A DNA stretch of 64,000 nt, from positions 70,198,517 to 70,262,516 of the forward strand of contig NC_092091.1 of the NCBI RefSeq assembly GCF_045679555.1, given 5' to 3'. This DNA is from Salvelinus alpinus. Its lineage: Eukaryota; Chordata; Actinopteri; Salmoniformes; Salmonidae. Shown here in pieces: positions 36,603 to 48,945 of this stretch; position 1 is the first letter of the stretch; every line of letters starts with the position of its first letter. The translations under genes were made by a program, and so were the position numbers. The notes under the pieces were generated by a model. The model searched no databases and was not told the DNA's origin. It was given only the letters and a program-made list of their open reading frames with translations.

Positions 36603-36880
36603 TATTACATTTTTAAAAATACACGCATAAAACGATTAGAAAATTACATGAATTCCAGATATAAAAAAACAAAACAAATGTTTTTCTTTTTTTTTAAGGC
36701 TGGATCAGCTTGATATTGCAGAAAGATTGTTGCTTCCATCAACATAATTTTCTGCATAATTTCCAATCCCCCATATATTTTGGGGGTAAATATATATATA
36801 TCCACATACATACATACCCATATATATACACATATGCATACATAAACATTCATACATATATACATACACACACATATCTA
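36603..36880. repeat. A-rich spacer and (atac/atat)n microsatellite
   Basis: About 36785-36880 is a degenerate tatata/catacata tract between two Tc1 elements. Nothing else is seen. Confidence 0.8.
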
Positions 36881-38504
36881 CAGTTGAAGTCGGAAGTTTA
36901 CATACACCTTAGCCAAATACATTTAAACTCAGTTTTTCACAATTCCTGACATTTAAACCTAGTAAAAATTCCCTGTCTTAGGTCAGTTAGGATCACCACT
37001 TTATTTTAAGAATGTGAAATGTCAGAATAATAGTAGAGAGAATGATTTATTTCAGCTTTTATTTCTTTCATCACATTTCCAGTGGGTCAGAAGTTTACAT
37101 ACACTCAATTAGTATTTGGTAGCATTGCCTTTAAATTGTTTAACTTGGGTCAAATGTTTCGGGTAGCCTTCCACAAGCTTCCCACAACTTGGGTGAATTT
37201 TGGCCCATTCCTCCTGACAGAGCTGGTGTAACTGAGTCAGGTTTCTAGGCCTCCTTGCTCGCACATGCTTTTTCAGTTCTGCCAACAAATGTTCTATAGG
37301 ATTGAGATCAGGGCTTTGTGATGGCCACTCCAATACCTTGACTTTGTTGTCCTTAAGCCATTTTGCACAACTTTGGAAGTATGCTTGGGGTCATTGTCCA
37401 TTTGGAAGACCTATTTACGACCAAGCTTTAACTTCCTGACTGATGTCTTGAGATGTTGCTTCAATATATCCACATCATTTTCCTCCCTCATGAAGCCATC
37501 TATTTTGTGAAGTGCACCAGTCCCTCCTGCAGCAAAGCACCCCCACAACATGATGCTGCCACCCCCATGCTATACGGTTGGGATGGTGCTCTTCAGCTTG
37601 CAAGCATCCCCCTTTTTCCTCCAAACATAATGATGGTCATTATGGCCAAACAGTTATATTTTTGTTTCATCAGACCAGAGGACATTTCTCCAAAAGTACG
37701 ATCTTTGTCCCCATGTGCAGTTGCAAACGGTGGTTTGGCTTTTTTATGGCAGTTTTGGAGCAGTGGCTTCTTCCTTGCTGAACGGCCTTTCAGGTTATGT
37801 CGATATAGGACTTGTTTTACTGTGGATATAGATACTTTTGTACCTGTTTCCTCCAGCATCTTCACAAGGTCCTTTGCTGTTGTTCTGGGATTGATTTGCA
37901 CTTTTCACACCAAAGTACATACATCTCTAGGAGACAGAACACGTCTCCTTCCTGAGCGGTATGACAGCTGCGTGGTCCCATGGTGTTTATACTTGCGTAC
38001 TATTGTTTGTTCAGATGAACGTGGTACCTTCAGGCATTTGGAAATTGCTCCCAAGGAGGAATCAGACTTGTGGAGGTCTACAATTAATTTTTCTGATGTC
38101 TTGGCTGATTTCTTTTGACTTTCCCATGATGTCATGCAAGGCACTCAGTTTGAAGGTAGGGCTTGAAATACATCCACAGGTAAACCACCAATTGACTCAA
38201 ACGATGTCAATTAGCCTATCAGAAGGCATGACATAATTTTCAGGAATTTTCCAAGCTGTTTAAAGGCACAGTCAACTTAGTGTATGTAAACTTCTGACCC
38301 ACTGGAATTGTGATAGAGTGAGTTATAAGTGAAATAATCTGTCTGTAAACAATTGTTGGAAAAATGACTTGTGTCATGCACAAAGTAGATGTCCTAACTG
38401 ACTTTCAAAAACTATAGTTTGTTAGCAAGAAATTTGTGGAGTGGTTGGAAAACGAGTTTTAATGACTCCAACCTAAGTGTATGAAAAACTTCCGACTTCG
38501 ACTG
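36881..38504 (-). mobile_element. Sleeping Beauty-type salmonid Tc1 element
   Basis: The left end cagttgaagtcggaagttta follows TA (36879-36880). The right end is its inverted repeat (cttccgacttcgactg). Inner direct-repeat words agtttacatacact and gtatgtaaacttctgac are present. The right TA has changed to TG. Transposase remnants are on the minus strand, and a second, 5'-truncated copy of the same family lies at 51.9-53.1 kb. Confidence 0.93.
37109..38144 (-). pseudogene. Broken Sleeping Beauty-type transposase
   Basis: Three separate minus-strand segments carry transposase motifs: 37905-38144 (IVDLHKSDSSLGAISKCLKV, DNA-binding region), 37593-37901 (TISTV-like linker and KKPLLQN), and 37109-37333 ([20 protein letters not shown], containing the catalytic Glu region). 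They lie in different frames separated by stops and small indels, so the gene is dead. Confidence 0.9.
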
Positions 38505-39558
38505 TGTATATATACTAATGGAATTGTTTACCATACTAAAACAAGAGTTCAGTTCACGTTACAGGGTTGACCTTAAAATGAAGAACCATGATGTTGAACA
38601 TTTTGAGAAATGTTGTCTTTATTCACATAAAAAAATCTGATGCATAGAAATGTCCATGTAATCTATATTAAAGGGCAGTTCATTTAATACAACAGGCTTT
38701 TATAATTGAGTGCACAATATCTTTTTAAAATTCCAAAGGCGAGGCTAAGTCTACTCTATTCCTGGAACGGCCCTCCTAAGACCTATGCTTGTGTTAGCAG
38801 AAAGCACAAGCATGTCAAAATGACCCGTCTCCGCACTCTCAACTACAGTATGTATAGCATTCCAGTTTCCAGTAAGATTTAAACGATTTTCCAAAGAAAG
38901 AGAGGCATTATGTGAACACCAGCTCCAAAAATCAGGTGCTTGGAATTTGATTGATGAGAAAAGAAATGTATTCCTGCACAGTCATGTTTGTGAAGCCAGC
39001 ATGTCCCTCAACATTTTATCAAGGAAGCAATAGTTTGTTTGTAGGGTTGTAACAATATATTCCTCACCAGGACCCATAATCAGACCCATGTTATTTGTAT
39101 ATTAACAAAGTCTAGTACATTCCATAAGGTAATTAGCAATGTGCAATAAAGTATTAGGCTATGAGTTATAGTTGACTATAAAAAATTGGTCTGAAAGTTA
39201 AATCAAAGGAATTGAATAACATTGTAAAATGAATTAACTCCATTATACAACGCAAAAGCACACGTTTAAATGAATGATCATTTAGAGAGAGACAACCTCA
39301 GGACAGCATCAAAAAGAGATATGAGAACATTTTAAACCATTTGTTCTGTTGGTATTCAAACTATGAGTTGTTGACCAATAGAATCCTGTAAAGGGGAACT
39401 TCCAAACAGATCACCAGACCTACAGGATGTGATCACAACACTTCTACTCCCCAGAGGTGGGAACATTGCAGATGAGGCAGAAATCCTCAGAAAGACATGT
39501 TTGTGTGGTGACTGTTTTCCTCAGAGTTTCATGCCTAGACCTGACACTCCCAAACCTA
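38505..39558. other. Intergenic DNA resembling the lipoxygenase 2 upstream region in part
   Basis: No ORF with support. A stretch around 38660-38740 (attaaagggcagttcattta, acaggctttta, gtgcacaat) resembles 46385-46450 upstream of the second lipoxygenase, and acagggttgac at about 38560 recurs at about 45563. It is either a dispersed repeat or a duplicated flank. Confidence 0.45.
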
Positions 39559-41023
39559 CAGTTCTGGTCAAGAGTTTGGACACACCTACTCATTGCAGAT
39601 TTTCTTTATTTTTTTACTATTTTCTACATTGTAGAATAATAGTGAAGATATCAAAACTATGAAAAAACACATATGGAATCATGTAGAAACCAAAAAAAGA
39701 GTTAAGCAAATCAAAATAGATTTTATATTTCAGATTCTTCAAAGTAGCCACCATTTGCCTTGATGACAGCTTTGCACACTCTTGGCATTCTCTCAACCAG
39801 CTTCCAGTCACCTGGAATTTCAATTAACAGATGTGCTTTGTTAAAAGTTAATTTGTGGAATGTCTTTCCTTCTTAATGTGTTTGAGCCAATCAGTTGGGT
39901 TGTGACAAGGTAGGGGTGGTATACAGAAGATAGCCCTATTTGGTAAAAGACCAAGTCCATATTATGGCAAGAACAGCTCAAATAAGCAAAGAGAAATGAC
40001 AGTCCATCATTACTTTCAGACATGAAAGTCAGTCAATCCGGAAAATTTGAATAACAGAGGATAAATTCATTAGAGTTAACTGCACCTCAGATTGCAGCCC
40101 AAATAAATGCTTCACAGAATAACAGACACATCTCAACATCAACTGTTCAGAGGAGACTGCGTGAATCAGGCCTTCATGGTCGAATTGCTGCAAATAAATC
40201 ACTACTAAAGGACACCAACAATAAGAAGAGACTTGGTTGGGCCAATAAACCTGAGCAATGGACATTAGACCAGTGGAAATCTGTCCTTTGGTCTGATGAG
40301 TCCAAATTTGAGATTTTTGGTTCCAACCGCTGTGTCTCTGTGAGATGCAGAGTAGGTGAACGGATGATCTCCGCATGTGTGGGTCCCACCGTGAAGCATG
40401 GTGGAGGAGGTGTGATGGTGTGGAGGTCCATTGTTGGTGACACTGTCTGTGATTTATTTAGAATTCAAGGCACACTTAACCAGCATGGCTACCACAGCAT
40501 TCTGCAGCGATACCCCATCCCATCTGGTTTACGCTTAGTGGGACTATCATTTGTTTTTGAACAGGACAATCACTCAACACACCTCCAGGCTGTGTAAGGG
40601 CTATTTGACCAAGAAGGAGAGTAATGGAGTGCTGCATCAGATGACCTGGCCTCCACAATCACCCGACCTCAACCCAATTAAGAAGGTTTGGGATGAGTTG
40701 GACCGCAGAGTGAAGGAAATGTGGCTAACAAGTGCTCAGCATATGTAGGAACTAATTCAAGACTGTTGTAAAAGCATTCCAGATGAAGCTGGTTGAGAGA
40801 ATGCCAAGAGTGTGCAAAGCTGCTGTCAAGGCAAACGGTGGCTACTTTGAAGAATCTCAAATATAACATATTTTGATATGTTTAACTCTTTTTTGGTTAC
40901 TACATGATTCCATATGTGTAATTTCATAGTTGTGATGTATTCACTATTATTCTACAATGTAGAAAATAGTAAAACTAAAGAAAACCCTGGAATGAGTAGG
41001 TGTGTCAACTTTTGACTGGTACT
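39559..41023 (+). mobile_element. Tc1-like element (gtttggacacacctactcatt family)
   Basis: Bounded by TA at 39557-39558. The left terminus cagttctggtcaagagtttg is inverted at the right end (cttttgactggtac). The same family supplies the short derivative at 26659-26905 and the truncated fragment at 60.75-61.0 kb. Confidence 0.9.
39960..40870 (+). pseudogene. Decayed Tc1 transposase
   Basis: Recognisable segments on the + strand include [15 protein letters not shown] sequence (about 40290-40320), [15 protein letters not shown] (about 40380-40425), FEQDNHSTHLQ (about 40555-40590) and [18 protein letters not shown] sequence (about 40640-40680). Multiple frameshifts and stops separate them. The second catalytic region reads DNHSTH where Tc1 members normally have DNDP. 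Not functional. Confidence 0.85.
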
Positions 41024-41046
41024 TTATTTTAAAGAATAAGGGATTG

Positions 41047-42423
41047 TTAAAACGTCTCTAGGATAGGGGGCAGCATTTTCACGTTTGGATGAAAAGCATA
41101 CCCAAATTCAACTGCCAGCTACTCATCCCCAGAAGATAAGATATGCATATTGTTTGTTAGTAGATTTGGATAGAAAACACTCTGAAGGTTCTAAAACTGT
41201 TTGAATCATGTATGTGAGTATAACAGAACTTATTTAGCAGGCGAAACCCCGAGAAAAAAACATTCAAATTTTCTTTGTTTTTGAGGTCACTCTCTTTTCA
41301 ATGAAATTTCACTGGGAAACCAGATTTCTAAGGGACCTGCTTGCAGTTCCTACCGCTTCCACTGGATGTCAACAGTCTTGAGAAATTGGTTGAGGTTATT
41401 CCTTTGTGTAATGAAGAAGTACAGCCATCTTGAACGAGAGTCACATTAAGTGTCCTGTTAGATAGAAGCGCGTGACCAGAAAGCTGGCTATAGTTGGTTT
41501 TAATCCTGTATTGAACACAGATCATCCCATCTTCAATTTTATTGATTATTAACGTTAAAAAATACCTAAAGTTCTATTACAAAAGTAGTTTGACATTTTT
41601 TGGCAAAGTTTACAGGCAACCTTTGAGATATTTTGTAGTCACGTTTGAGCAATTTGGAAGCAGTGTTTTTCTGGATCAAACGCGACAAATAAATGGACAT
41701 TTTGGATATATATCGACGGAATTAACCGAACAAAGGGACCATTTGTGATGTTTATGGGACATATTGGAGTGCCAACAACAGAAGCTCGTCAAAGGTAAGG
41801 CATCAATTATATTTTTATTTCTGCGTTTTGTGTCACGCCTGCAGGGTTGAAATATGCTTATCTCTCTTTGTTTACAATGGTGCTAACTCAGATAATAGCA
41901 TCGTTTGCTTTCGCCGAAAAGCCTATTTGAATTCTGACATGTTAGCTGGATTCACAACCAGTGTAGCTTTAATTTGGTATCTTTGATGTGTGATTTAATG
42001 AAAGTTAGATTTTTATAGTAATTATTATAGTAATTAATTTGAATTTGGCGCTCTGCATTTTCTCTGGCTTTTTGCCAAGTGAGACAGTAGCGTCCCGCCT
42101 AAACTCAGATTTTTGGATATAAATATGAACTTTACCGAACAAAACATACATGTATTGTGTAACATGAAGTCCTATGAGTGTCATCTGATGAAGATCATCA
42201 AAGGTTAGTGATTAATGTTATCTCTATTTCTGCTTTTTGTGACTAGGTACTGACCTAACATAATCGTTTGGGTTTTTTGAAATCGGACACTGTGGTGGGA
42301 TTATCAACAAGTTTATCTTTAAAATGGTGTAAAATACTTGTATGTTTGAGGAATTTTAATTATGAGATTTCTGTTGTATGAATTTGGCGCCCTGCACTTT
42401 CACTGCCCGTAAGAAGTTTTTAA
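41047..42423 (+). mobile_element. TTAA-flanked non-autonomous element (piggyBac-like target), copy 1
   Basis: The element starts TTAAaacgtctctaggatag (41047) and ends cactgcccgtaagaagttttTAA (TTAA at 42420-42423). It is 1.38 kb without a transposase ORF. The end sequence resembles copy 2 at 47353-48696, which lies in the opposite orientation. The interior shares aaacactctgaaggttctaa-type sequence with copy 2. Exact TTAA target duplication is the hallmark of the piggyBac superfamily. Confidence 0.8.
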
Positions 42424-44090
42424 TGAAGTGGTTATTAAAGAGCTCAGCCATGTGCTTCTTGTCAGTAACAACCACTTCATCAACATTAAGGGACATGGGC
42501 AGCTGTGAGGAGGAGGGTTTATTCTCCAGGTCTTTAACTGTTTTCCAGAACTTCTTGGTGTTAGACCCACAGAGAGAGAACTTCTCCTTAAAGTAACTAA
42601 CTTTGGCCTACCTGGATAGCCTGAGTGCACTTATTTCTCATTTGCCTGAACGATAGCCAGTCAGCCTGAGTATGCGTGTGCCGAGCCTTTCGACAAATGC
42701 AATTCTTGAGGTGGAGTACCTCTGCAAGATCACGGTCGAACCAGGGGCTGTACCTGTTTTTAATTCTCATTTTCTTTATGGGTGCGTGTTTGTTAACAAT
42801 ACCACCGAAAATATAGAAAAAGAAGGTCCAAGTGTCTTCAACAGCTGATTCTGTACCATTTTAGAGGCCAGTTCATGAAGGAAGGCTTGCTCATTAAAGT
42901 TTTTTAGCAAGCGTCTATGACAAATCAGGACAGGTCGTTTCACTGAGCAGCCATTACGAACACTGGCTGTATAAAACAGTTATTACTAAGGTCATTACAG
43001 AAAACACCAGACTGATACCTATCAGGATTATTTGTGAGGATAACATTGAGGAGAGTAGCCTTTTCTGGGTGTTTGGAGTCATACCTTGTGAGATTGGTAA
43101 TAATCTGAGAAAGATTTAGGGAGTCCCATTGCTTTAGGACTTTAGATCAGGTGCTTTGAGGATGTCCCAGTTTAGGTCCCCTAGCAGGACAAATTCAGAC
43201 TTAGTGTAAGGGGCCAGGAGAGAGCTTAGGGTTGGTAGGGTACAGGCAGGTGCTGATGGAGGACAATAGCACCCAGCAACAGTCAACAAAGAGCTATTTG
43301 AGAGTTTAATGCTTAAAACCAGCAAATCAAATTGTTTGGGGACAGACATGGAGGAGATAACCGAGCACTGAAGGTGATCCTTGGTAAAGATTGCCACTCC
43401 CCCACCTTTGGAAGGTCTCTCTTGCCGAAAAAGGTTATAACCAGAAAGGTTAACATCCGTACTCAAAATACTCTTCCTTAACCATGTCTCAGTAATGACC
43501 AACACATCTGGATTGAACCCACACTTCAATTGATCCATTTTAGGTAATAAGCTTCTAGTGTTAACGTGCAGAAAACCCAGGCTTTTACGAGAGCAGAAAT
43601 CAATGAAGCAGATATCAGAATTGGGGCTAGCAACAGTAGATGGGCCAGGGTGTACATGCACATTTTCAGATATCATCAACAGAAATACAATCAAGGCACG
43701 GCATAGTACAGGGAGAGCTTTGCACTGCTGATTTATGACATCTGAATGTGTATCAGACGGCAACAAGATCATATTGTACAGCAATTTCATCAGGTAACAT
43801 GAAAACAAAGCCGGCGGGAGGTGGTTAGAATAGGATGGGAGGCCAAAAGACCTTGTAACCAATAGAGTCAGAGTCCCGAGTGTGGGAACAAACAGTTTGT
43901 CCTACGGTCGGGTAAAGAATGTTCGTAGTCAACAAAGCATGCAGGAGTCATGAGGCAAATAGCAAAATGCACGAGAAAAAATATAAATATATAATGATTT
44001 GGGACTAGCCATTGTACTTTGTCACTCGCCCCAACAGTGCCTGTGTGAAAAGCTCGGGAGAGAGGAATGTTTGGGAGAAGCATTTATTTC
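42424..44090 (-). mobile_element. L2-like LINE fragment, 5' half with endonuclease domain
   Basis: On the minus strand the coding sequence of an apurinic-type endonuclease is followed by sequence with DRYQSGVF and related LINE linker motifs. It is cut off at 42424 by the TTAA-flanked element. No polymerase core follows on the other side of that element, so the 3' half is missing. Confidence 0.8.
43134..43862 (-). pseudogene. LINE endonuclease ORF fragment (242 aa)
   Basis: Motifs of the APE-type endonuclease found at the N terminus of L2/CR1-like LINE ORF2 are in order: LHVNTRSLLPKMDQL, DVLVITETWL, GGGVAIFTKDHL, CYCPPSAP and LLGDLNWDIL. The acidic residue of the ITETWL motif and the GDLNWD motif are retained. 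The frame ends at a stop just after GDLNWD, while homologous sequence continues in another frame to 42424, so this is a truncated, frameshifted copy. It would nick target DNA in a live element. Confidence 0.85.
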
Positions 44091-45150
44091 TGGAGGCAGA
44101 TTTCTTGTAGAAAATGCCAGTCTCTAGTTACCATAGTGTAATGAGATCTGTGGTTTGATTTCGTGAATTATTCTTAGAGTGAAAGTTTTTCAGCTATGTG
44201 ACCTTGAAAATGTGCCTGCCTGCCGTCCTGTACCTGCCTGTCTCTGACCTGAATACTAACCTCTGCCTGCCCTCAACCTGCCCTTTGCTTGCCCCGTGTT
44301 TCTAATCATCTGAGAACTGTACTGTCCGCCTCCCGTGCCTGCATCTGGGTCATATCCTGATAACTGATACTCTTCAATTATTTGTAACTTTTTTTTTCTT
44401 GACTGCATTGTTGGTTAAGGGCTTGTAAGCATTTCACTGTAAGGTCTACACCTGTTTGGTGCATGTAACAAATACAATTTCATTTTAATGATGGGGGCCA
44501 CTGTTCTTGGGGACCCTCAAAGCTGGAGAAATGTGTTGGTACCCTTCCCCAGATCTGTTCCTTGTCACAATCCTGTCTCGGAGCTGTACGGACAACTATT
44601 TTGACCTCATGGCTTGGTTTTTGCTCTGAGACGCACTGCCTTATGTGGGACCTTATATAGATGTGTGTGTGTGTGTGCCTTTCCAAATCATGTCCAATTA
44701 ATTGAATTTACCACAGGTGGACTCCAATCAAGTTGTAGAAACATCTCAAGGATGATCATTGGAAAAAGGGTAAACCTGAGCTCAATTTCAAGTCTCATAG
44801 CAAATACTTATATTAATAAGGTATTTCTGTTTTTTGTTTTTTTAATACTTGCAAAAATGTCTAAACCTGTTTTTGCTTTGTCGTTATGGGGTATTGTGTG
44901 TAGATTGAGGATTTTTTATTTAAACCATTTTAGAATAAGGCTGTAACATAACAACATGTGGAAAAAGTGGAGGGGTCTGAATACTTTCCGAATGCACTGT
45001 CATTGACTTTATTTTTATGGAACTGTAACCTTTAGTTCCAGTTGCAGCAGATGTGTGAATCAGGTTTAGAAAATGTTCTCCCCTCGGTGCATTCTAATTT
45101 CTACAGAACTGGTTGTGAGTCAGCTGTAGCAACTCCCATAGGCCCATGAA
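44091..45150. mobile_element. Repeat fragments including a truncated Tc1 end
   Basis: About 44405-44480 (aagcatttcactgtaaggtc ... acaaatacaattt) is a short L2-like LINE tail. About 44660-45000 is a 5'-truncated Tc1-like fragment ending gtctgaatactttccgaatg, followed by cactg. The remainder shows no gene. Confidence 0.7.
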
Positions 45151-46606
45151 TATATAGAGTTTAGAAGCCAGTGATGTTTATCCAGAGCACACTTGATCTG
45201 ATACTAGGCACGCAGGTAAGGAAATCTTGATACTTTGTCAATTGAATTCTGCTGCACTCTCTGTGGATTTTAATGTGATAGTTACTTACAAACAGGACAC
45301 AGGAGGCTGCTTGACAGTACTTTTTTCAGTTCAACCTTGGATGTACAATAATTACATTGTAATTTATGTTTTCATTTTAAACATGTTGTATGGTCGATAC
45401 ATGAAGCAACATTTTCATCTTGTAAAAGACTACCAATATTTGGGCCGTTCCAACAAATGAAATGAAAAATAATGCACCTAATTTTAACATTCCAAAGAGT
45501 ACATGTTCAACTTAATAAACACATTTAAATAACAAAATGACTACAGTTAAGTGTCTAAGTAACAGGGTTGACAATTTCATCTTAAATTAGCCATACATCC
45601 CCTCATGACAGAAGGAATCGAAGCTTGTTTTGTGCAACAGAGCAGGGCAATTGAATGCAAGCTGCACATGTTTTTAGTTGTTGTTTGTTGTTGTTTTGTA
45701 CATGTCTAGCCTGTCTATGTGTTATGCTTGACCCACACAGTTTTCTACCTCAAAACATCAGAAGAAGGCCAACAAGCGAATAACAAGCTCACCTGCTTTT
45801 ACACTATGATTTGACTAATAGATGTTCAATGTTTCTTTTAAAATGTATATTTAATTGTGGGTTAAAATCTTCCTAGAAGTCAGGGTACGCAGAGGGAAAT
45901 GTCAAAATGCTGAACTTTGTTGGTTAAGTGGGTTAAACTCTTCCTAGAAGTCAGGGTACGCAGAGGGAAATGTCAAAATGCTGAACTTTGTTGGTTAAGT
46001 GGGTTAAACTCTTCCTAGAAGTCAGGGTACGCAGAGGGAAATGTCAAAATGCTGAACTTTGTTGGTTAAGTGGGTTAAAATCTTCCTAGAAGTCAGGGTA
46101 CGCAGAGGGAAATGTCAAAATGCTGAACTTTGTTGGTTAAGTGGGTTAAACTATTCCTAGAAGTCAGGGTACGCAGAGGGAAATGTCAAAATGCTGAACT
46201 TTGTTGGTTAAGTGGGTTAAACTCTTCCTAGAAGTCAGGGTACGCAGAGGGAAATGTCAAAATGCTGAACTTTGTTGGTTAAGTGGGTTAAACTCTTCCT
46301 AGAAGTCAGGGTACGCAGAGGGAAATGTCAAAATGCTGAACTTTGGCACTTTAGAAAGTCTTTATTCATTTTTAAAGGTGGTCTACAATTAAAGGGCAGT
46401 TAATTAAATATAACAGGCTTTTAAAATGCAATATTGGTGCACAATTTCTACTTGAGATATCAAAGGGACTATTTGTGGAACGACCCATTTATTGTGGCAA
46501 ACATTTAGTTGCAGTTGATCATCTTGAGTTGGCTCAAATTGTAACTCAGTATGTCTAATATGTTGTCTTGCTGTGTGTGTAGAATTATTTGTCTTGTAGA
46601 ATCATC
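45151..46606 (+). promoter_or_regulatory. Lipoxygenase gene 2 promoter and 5' UTR exon
   Basis: A TATA-like tatatagagt (45151-45160) precedes a probable non-coding exon (about 45180-45215) ending cgcag|gtaagg, paralleling gene 1 (tataaaa ... atcag|gtaagg). The coding exon probably begins after tcttgtag at 46599, seven bases before the ATG at 46607. The intervening intron contains a 71-bp VNTR. Confidence 0.5.
45857..46347. repeat. 71-bp minisatellite, about 7 copies
   Basis: The unit starts gtgggttaaactcttcctag and contains aagtcagggtacgcagaggg and atgctgaactttgttggtta. Copies are almost identical, with a few changes (aatctt, ctattc). It lies 260 bp upstream of the gene 2 ATG, in its 5' UTR intron; gene 1 has no counterpart. 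Confidence 0.95.
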
Positions 46607-47269
46607 ATGGTGAAGTACACAGTGAAAGTGTTAACTGGAGAAATGCTGCTTGCCGGCACACTGAACAGTGTTTACGTTAAACTGGTCGGCACAAAGGGAG
46701 AGAGTGAACGCATGTACATCCCTAAAACCGCCTGCCAAGGATCTGTAAGTAAAAAAAAAAGTATTTTGTATTATACCACAATCCATCTGAGTGTGGGAGT
46801 CTAATAAAGTATTAAACCACCTGTACTGTAAAAATGGCCAAATTAAAGCTACATTCTGGTATTCGAGAAACAACTACACAAACAGGCTCAAGTTAGAGTC
46901 TAAGCTGATAGGATGTGTGTTTGCAGGATCATTATAACATTTAATCTATTTCTCTGTAGGTGATAGAACACACCGTGCTCAATCACTCCTCCCTGGGCAA
47001 TCTGGAGTTTGTGGTGCTGGAAACAGAGCCGTACGCCCTGCTCACCTACATCAACGATGACTGGTTCTGTTCTAAAGTTGTGGTGACCACACCAGAGACC
47101 AACACGGCCAACTTCCCCTGTTACCGCTGGATCTCAGGCTATGTGCCGCTGATGATCAGAGAGGGCACTGGTCAGTATGTTGGTATACAGTATAGATCAT
47201 TGTGTAGGTTAAGTTTTGGGTAGAACTGCTGTGCCTATGACACACAGCTATAGGTCAGCTAGCTGAATG

Positions 47270-48945
47270 TCATTTGTAGTTTCAAATCTAATTTTATTTG
47301 TGTCGAATACAACAGGTGTAGACCTTACTATGAAATGCTTACTTACAAGCCCTTAAATATCATATAATATAATTTCATGAAATCACAAGTCCAATACAGC
47401 AAATGAAAGATTAACATCTTGTGAATCCAGCCATCATTTCCGATTTTTAAAATGTTTTACAGCGAAAACACAATCTGTATTTATATTAGCTAACCACAAT
47501 AGCCAAACACACAACGGCATGTTTTCACCATGTTTCCACCGCATAGGTAGCTTTCACAAAACCCAGAAATAGAGATAAAATTAATCACTAACCTTGAACA
47601 ACTTCATCAAATGACAGTCTTATAACATCATGTTATACAATACATTTATGTTTTGTTCCAAAATGTGCATATTTGGAGCTGCAAATCGTGGTTATACATT
47701 GTGAATACGTAGCAACAATTCACCAAAATCTCCGGAGATATTTTGGACAGTTACCTAATCTAATTAAAGACCTCATCATAAACTTTACTAAAAAATACAT
47801 GTTGTACAGCAAATGAAAGATACACTGGTTCTTAATGCAACCGCTGTGTTATTCTACTAAATAACTTTAGTAGAACATACAGCATGCAATATTGTGAGAC
47901 AGCGCTCACATATTCTCCGCCTTGTTGGAGCCAACATTTACCACAAAAATACGAAATAACATCATAAATATTCTTACCTTTCTTGATCTTCCATCAGAAT
48001 GTAGTGCAAGGAGTCCTATTTCCAGAATAAATCCTTGTTTGGTTTTAGAATGTCCATTTCTTCTGTCAAATTAGCAACTTTGGCTAGCATTGTGGAGCGC
48101 ACGTGTCCATCATCTCTTGGCGCAACGAAAAATTCCAAAAGTCGCAATAAACGTTGAATAAACTGGTCAAACTCGGTTGAAAAATCCTACTTTATGATGT
48201 TTTTCTCATATGTATCAAATAAAATCAGAGCCGGAGCAATTCGCCGTGTATACCGAACGCTTTTCAGAAGACAATGTGAGGTTCCCCGGTGCGCAGCTGA
48301 ATACTGACGATAGGGCGGACCTGTCACTCCAAAAGCTCTTTTTCGGCCTCACATCAAGCTAGACACCCCATTCAACCTTCCACTGCCTGTTGACATCTAG
48401 TGGAAGGCGTATGAAGTGCATACAGATCCATAAATAAAAGCCAGTTGAATAGGCAGGCCCTGACACAAAGCCTCGTTTTCAGATTTTTCACTTCCTATAT
48501 GGAAGTTTGCTGCCAAATGAGTTCTGTTTTACTCACAGATATAATTCAAACAGTTTTAGAAACGTCAGAGTGTTTTCTATCCAATAGTAATAATAATATG
48601 CATATTGTATGATCTAGAACAGAGTAAGAGGCCGTTTAATTTGGGCACGATTTTTTCCAAAGTGAAAACAGCGCCCCCCTATTCACAAGAAGTTAACCAA
48701 CAATGCCGATTTAAAGAAAATGAAGTAAATATTTGCTAAATAAACTAGAATAAATAACACAATAACAATAACGAGGCTATATACAAGAGATACCGGTACC
48801 GAGTCAATGTAAAGGTTAGTCGAGGTAATTGAGGTACTACGTACATGAAGGGTAGGGGTAAAGATAATAGATAATAACCAGAGAATATCAGCAGCGTATG
48901 TGAATGTATTAATATGAATAAAGAGGAGTTCATTGCAAATAGTCA
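47270..48945 (-). mobile_element. L2-like LINE 3' fragment split by a TTAA element
   Basis: 47281-47352 (tgaaatgcttacttacaagc) and 48697-48940 (accaacaatgccgattt, taacgaggctatata) are adjoining parts of one LINE 3' end. They are separated by the element at 47353-48696. It lies in intron 2 of lipoxygenase gene 2. Confidence 0.85.
47353..48696 (-). mobile_element. TTAA-flanked non-autonomous element, copy 2
   Basis: TTAA at 47353-47356 and 48693-48696. Excising the insert rejoins the LINE sequence as cccttaaccaac, which demonstrates the TTAA duplication. It is 1.34 kb, in inverse orientation to copy 1, with no transposase ORF. Confidence 0.88.

Noticed and set aside
37453-38118. 221-aa plus-strand ORF
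   Set aside because: Antisense of the Sleeping Beauty-type transposase remnant.
43134-43862. Host endonuclease gene
   Set aside because: The motif order matches LINE APE-type endonucleases and the region is bounded by other transposons and truncated.
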